A stretch of 18,046 bases of DNA, taken from Lutibacter sp. GTDB taxonomy: Bacteria > Bacteroidota > Bacteroidia > Flavobacteriales > Flavobacteriaceae. The stretch covers positions 1-18,046 of the forward strand of contig JAKIVA010000050.1 of assembly GCA_021647265.1 (NCBI GenBank), in the 5' to 3' direction. Position numbers and translations under genes: made by a program. How positions within the stretch are numbered: position 1 is the first letter of the stretch; each line of letters begins with the position of its first letter. The notes beneath the pieces were generated by a model, which did no database searches, had not been told where the DNA came from, and saw only the letters and a program-made list of their open reading frames with translations. Below, one piece after another: positions 15,106 through 18,046 of the stretch.

Positions 15106-16911
15106 ATGAAAATAATCTATAATTTAAGTGTTGTTTTACTTTTTTTTAGTATTTCAATAAATGCTCAAAAAGATACTATTAAATTAAAAGAGGTATCTAT
15201 TACATCAAATAGAATTTCTCTGCCTTTTTCTAAAACATCGCGTACAATTACTCTTATTACAGCTAATGATATAGTTGAATCTTCAGCCAAAAATATTGAA
15301 GATTTACTACAAACTGTAGCTGGAATTGATGTTAGACGTAGAGGTATTGATGGTATGCAGTCTGATTTATATATAAGAGGTGGAAATTTTAATCAAACCT
15401 TGATACTTATAGATGGTATAAAAATGGATGATATTCAGACAGGTCATCATACGATGAATGCTATTCTGCAGCTAGAAAGTATAGAGAGAATAGAAATTAT
15501 TAAAGGCCCTGCAGCTCGTATTTACGGGCAAAATGCCTTTACAGGTGCAATAAATATTATTACTAAAAAAATAACAGATGACGCATTAAATTTAAGTATG
15601 GGGTATGGTTCCTATGATAATAAAAAAACAACAGCATCACTTAGTCAGAAATTTAAAAATGGAGCTCATTTTTTAGCTCTAAATTATCAAGAGTCAGATG
15701 GCTACCGATTTAATACCGACTTTAAAAACACATCAGTTTTTTTTAAATCAAATTTTAAAAATTATAATTTAGTAACCTCATTTACCCAACGAAAATTTGG
15801 AGCAAATGGGTTTTATGCAAGCCCAGATTTTAAAGATCAATATGAAGAAACACAAACAAGCCTAGTTGGTGTATCAACTTCTTATAATTTTGAAAATTTT
15901 GTTTTAAAGCCAAAGTTATATTGGAGAAGAAATCAAGATATGTATTTATTTTTACGAGAAAATCCATCCTATTATAGGAATTTACATATTTCTAATAAGA
16001 TAGGGGCCGAAACGAGTATGGTTTTTAATTCTAACTTAGGGAAAACAGGTGTAGGAGTAGATGTTTCAAGAACATTTTTAGTTAGTAATAATTTGGGTAA
16101 CCATAACCGTACTGCTATTACAGGTTTTTTAGAACAACGTTTTGAGTTATTTAATGAAGTACTTGATATAACGCCCGGTATTTCAATTAGTTACTATTCT
16201 GACTTTGATACGAATTTTTTTCCAGGAATTGATATGGGGTATCGTATATCAGAAAAATTTAAGCTATATGGAAATATTGGCTATACTTATAGAGTACCTA
16301 CTTTTACAGATATGTTTTATATTGGACCTTCAACACAAGGTAATATAAATTTAAAACCTGAGTCAGCTTTGTCAGAAGAGTTGGGATTTAAATATACAAC
16401 TACAAATGTACAATTTAACGTTGCTCTCTTTAAAAGGAAATCAGATAATCTAATTGATTGGACTAAGGAAAATGAAGAAGATAAATGGAAAACAAAAAAC
16501 TTTAGTGAAGTACTAACACAAGGATTTGAAACCACAATTAATTACAATTTTAAAATTGGAAAGTATTATCAAAAAATAAATATTAGTTATAGTTTTATTG
16601 AAGATGATATTAAAGATAATAATGTACAATTTACGCGTTATTCTTTAAATAGCATAAAGCACCAATTTAATTCAAGCATCCATTTAAAATTAAATGCTAC
16701 TTTAAGTCAAAATATATCTTATAGATATGTTGAAAGGACTGATGGAGTGAGTTATAGTGTTGTTGATGCAAAATTTTTAGTATCCTTAATAAATAATTTT
16801 GAATTTTCAGTAGTAGCGAATAATATATTTAATGCTAATTATACAGAAACCAATTTAGTTCCAATGCCAAAAGGAAATATTATGTTTAGTGCAAAATACA
16901 CTATATATTGA
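15106..16911 (+). CDS. TonB-dependent outer-membrane receptor (BtuB-like)
   Basis: A 601-residue receptor that would import a scarce nutrient across the outer membrane using TonB energy. A signal peptide covers residues 1-20 (cut expected at INA-QK). A TonB-box-like strand KLKEVSITSNR follows at about 27-37. The plug domain spans about 42-155 (SSAKNIEDLLQTVAGIDVRR, LYIRGGNFNQTLILIDG, IERIEIIKGPAARIYGQNAF). The beta-barrel fills the rest, with NIGYTYRVPTFTDMFY and a final strand ending in aromatic Y (FSAKYTIY), as needed for barrel assembly. It lacks the N-terminal carboxypeptidase-like domain of SusC-type receptors. The plug is BtuB-like, but the substrate (cobalamin, a siderophore or something else) cannot be read from the sequence, and no neighbouring transporter is present. 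Confidence 0.88.
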   Translation: MKIIYNLSVVLLFFSISINAQKDTIKLKEVSITSNRISLPFSKTSRTITLITANDIVESSAKNIEDLLQTVAGIDVRRRGIDGMQSDLYIRGGNFNQTLILIDGIKMDDIQTGHHTMNAILQLESIERIEIIKGPAARIYGQNAFTGAINIITKKITDDALNLSMGYGSYDNKKTTASLSQKFKNGAHFLALNYQESDGYRFNTDFKNTSVFFKSNFKNYNLVTSFTQRKFGANGFYASPDFKDQYEETQTSLVGVSTSYNFENFVLKPKLYWRRNQDMYLFLRENPSYYRNLHISNKIGAETSMVFNSNLGKTGVGVDVSRTFLVSNNLGNHNRTAITGFLEQRFELFNEVLDITPGISISYYSDFDTNFFPGIDMGYRISEKFKLYGNIGYTYRVPTFTDMFYIGPSTQGNINLKPESALSEELGFKYTTTNVQFNVALFKRKSDNLIDWTKENEEDKWKTKNFSEVLTQGFETTINYNFKIGKYYQKINISYSFIEDDIKDNNVQFTRYSLNSIKHQFNSSIHLKLNATLSQNISYRYVERTDGVSYSVVDAKFLVSLINNFEFSVVANNIFNANYTETNLVPMPKGNIMFSAKYTIY

Positions 16912-17006
16912 ATGTAAATAGTTGAAATACACTAACATTAAATTTTAATTACCACAAATAAGAAGTAAATTATTAATTGTAAATTAGAATTTTTAAAAGT
17001 AGCTTT

Positions 17007-17327
17007 ATGGAAGAAAGAATAAAATCGTTTGAAGAGTTTTATCCATTTTATTTAAAACAACACAGTAATAAAATTTGTAGACTGTTGCATATTGTAGGAA
17101 CAACATTTGTGTTGGCTATGACTTTAACGGCTATTATATACTTAAATCCATATTGGTTATTGTTTGTTCCCATCGTAGGTTATGGATTTGCCTGGATTGG
17201 ACATTTCTTTTTCGAAAAAAATAAGCCAGCGACGTTTAAATATCCATTGTGGAGTTTGCAATCTGATTTTAAAATGTATTTTGATTTCTTTTCAGGCAAA
17301 ATAACATTAGATGCGAAAAAAGATTAA
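17007..17327 (+). CDS. DUF962/Mpo1-like membrane protein
   Basis: A 106-residue protein of the DUF962 (YGL010w/Mpo1-like) family. Yeast Mpo1 is an iron-dependent dioxygenase that shortens 2-hydroxy fatty acids by one carbon. The family hallmarks are present: SFEEFYPFYLKQHSNKICR near the N-terminus with H19, H28 in R-L-L-H-I-V-G, and the block GYGFAWIGHFFFEKNKPATF (residues 58-77) with H66, followed by YPLWSLQSDFKM. These histidines are candidates for iron binding. Two membrane-spanning segments are likely (about 32-47 and 49-69). It lies 95 bases after the receptor gene and 56 before the next. An actual fatty-acid activity in this bacterium is an inference from the family. Confidence 0.82.
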   Translation: MEERIKSFEEFYPFYLKQHSNKICRLLHIVGTTFVLAMTLTAIIYLNPYWLLFVPIVGYGFAWIGHFFFEKNKPATFKYPLWSLQSDFKMYFDFFSGKITLDAKKD

Positions 17328-17383
17328 AGATTTGTAATAACTAACATTTATTTACGACTGTTTAAAAACTAAAATTAAACTTA

Positions 17384-17947
17384 ATGGTAAAAACTGTACT
17401 AATAACACTTTTTCAGTTGCTATTTGTAGCTGAGGTTACATCACAAATAGATAATAATTATTTAAAAGTTGGTGAGGAGGCACCTATAATTAAAGGGGTA
17501 GATCAATTTAATTCTGAGATTAATTCAACTAAAATTTTACAAGACAAAAAAATATTATTACTATTTTATAGGGGTAATTGGTGTCCATATTGTAAAAAGC
17601 ATCTAGTAAGTTTACAACAAAATTTAGAGAAATTCATAAAAAAGGGAATATACGTTATTGTGGTAACACCCGAAAAAGTTGAAAAAATTAAAGAAACTAC
17701 AAGTAAATTCAATTCTAAGTTTTCAATTATCCATGATTTTAATAATAAAATTATGAATGATTATAAAGTAGCTTTTAAAGTTACCAAAGAGAATGTTCCT
17801 AAATATTTTGAATTTACCCTTAAAAGAATTCGTGAAAATAATGAAAAAGAAAATAACGTACTACCTGTACCAGCAACTTATATGATAGATAAAGACCATA
17901 AAATAAGCTATGTTCATTATGTTTTGACCCCTATAAAACAAGAGTAA
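17384..17947 (+). CDS. Exported peroxiredoxin-like (AhpC/TSA) protein, 3' end apparently replaced by an insertion sequence
   Basis: The 187-residue reading frame has a signal peptide (about 1-20, cut near VTS-Q), so the protein acts outside the cytoplasm. A thioredoxin-fold AhpC/TSA domain follows: VGEEAPIIKGVDQFNSE, then LLLFYRGNWCPYCKKHL with a C67-P-Y-C70 redox pair, a helix, and IYVIVVTPEKVEKI. The late strand PATYMIDKDHKISYVHY ends at residue 179. Relatives I know continue after this point with a D-P-x-Y-K-x-R segment and a final helix of roughly 15-20 residues. Here the frame instead ends VLTPIKQE, and those last codons overlap what looks like the terminal repeat of an IS3-type element beginning at about 17920. 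The gene is therefore probably interrupted, with its true end beyond the window. The redox centre is intact, so residual function is possible. Confidence 0.78.
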   Translation: MVKTVLITLFQLLFVAEVTSQIDNNYLKVGEEAPIIKGVDQFNSEINSTKILQDKKILLLFYRGNWCPYCKKHLVSLQQNLEKFIKKGIYVIVVTPEKVEKIKETTSKFNSKFSIIHDFNNKIMNDYKVAFKVTKENVPKYFEFTLKRIRENNEKENNVLPVPATYMIDKDHKISYVHYVLTPIKQE

Positions 17948-18046
17948 TCTTTTAAATTTCGATTATTAATTATGCTGCTATATTTTTCATTAAAATTAAG
18001 TGTTTATCTTCCATCCATTTTTCCATAGGAGTAATTCTCCCTAATA
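17920..18046 (-). mobile_element. End of an IS3-type insertion sequence (partial)
   Basis: The segment starting at 17920 reads TGTTTTGACCCCTATAAAAC, with the 5' TG and the TGACCCC core found in terminal repeats of many IS3-family elements. About 50 bases further in, on the opposite strand, a transposase-like reading frame ends (stop at 17970-17972), the expected distance for the 3' end of an IS3 orfB. The rest of the element is outside the window. The exact boundary and any 3-5 base target duplication cannot be checked here. Confidence 0.5.
17970..18046 (-). CDS. Transposase/integrase C-terminal fragment (IS3-like)
   Basis: On the - strand an open frame enters from the right edge and ends at the stop codon complementary to 17970-17972, with 24 complete sense codons visible. 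The peptide starts LGRITPMEKW and ends in HLILMKNIAA. The pattern L-G-x-x-T-P-x-E is the usual C-terminal end of rve-type integrases of IS3/IS481 elements, where it follows an R-x-H-x-S motif that would lie outside the window. With only this fragment the family cannot be fixed, but no housekeeping protein that I know fits better. Confidence 0.5.
   Translation of the reverse strand, partial: LGRITPMEKWMEDKHLILMKNIAA

Noticed and set aside
17918..17955. A single-base frameshift at the end of the peroxiredoxin gene, since the neighbouring frame reads FDPYKTRVIF, similar to the D-P-x-Y-K-x-R of the family
   Set aside because: The match lacks one residue and stops at once without the final helix. 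An IS3-type terminal repeat beginning at 17920 explains both the odd C-terminus and the transposase fragment on the other strand. I keep the frameshift as the weaker alternative.

Overview
The window is the conserved translation/transcription 'housekeeping' locus of a low-GC member of the Bacteroidota, most likely a Flavobacteriaceae species. Four things point there. The protein sequences are flavobacterial in character: a short HPF, L7/L12, RpoB and RpoC with typical signatures, and a DUF3467 gene directly after rpoC. Genes start in A-rich leaders without Shine-Dalgarno sequences. A Bacteroidota-type promoter (TTTG, then TAnnTTTG) sits in front of the tRNA cluster. The tRNA genes do not encode their CCA ends.

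Layout, left to right, almost all on the + strand. (1) Positions 1-127 are the 3' end of an IS256-family insertion sequence. (2) A long nested hairpin terminator (150-206) ends exactly at the xerC start codon, followed by xerC and hpf. (3) A promoter leads into tRNA-Thr(TGT), tRNA-Tyr(GTA), tRNA-Gly(TCC), tRNA-Thr(GGT) and tuf, then tRNA-Trp(CCA), secE and nusG. (4) rplK, rplA, rplJ, rplL, rpoB and rpoC follow, with strong hairpins in the nusG-rplK, rplL-rpoB and rpoB-rpoC gaps, and then a DUF3467 gene and a clear intrinsic terminator (15006-15037). (5) An accessory tail holds a TonB-dependent outer-membrane receptor, a DUF962/Mpo1-like membrane protein and an exported peroxiredoxin-like protein. 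(6) The right edge (about 17920-18046) looks like the end of an IS3-type insertion sequence on the - strand, which appears to have cut off the last part of the peroxiredoxin gene.

The genes of the main block supply translation (tRNAs, EF-Tu, four 50S proteins), ribosome hibernation (HPF), protein export (SecE), transcription elongation (NusG) and the two large RNA polymerase subunits. The order of the four tRNAs plus tuf, secE, nusG, rplKAJL and rpoBC is the same as in Escherichia coli. I did not find a convincing new biological system. The points most worth a second look are the two insertion-sequence edges that bracket the block, the putative truncation of the peroxiredoxin gene, the terminator fused to the xerC start, the intergenic hairpins of the rpo operon, the TTG start of rpoB, and a two-copy intergenic repeat next to tRNA genes.
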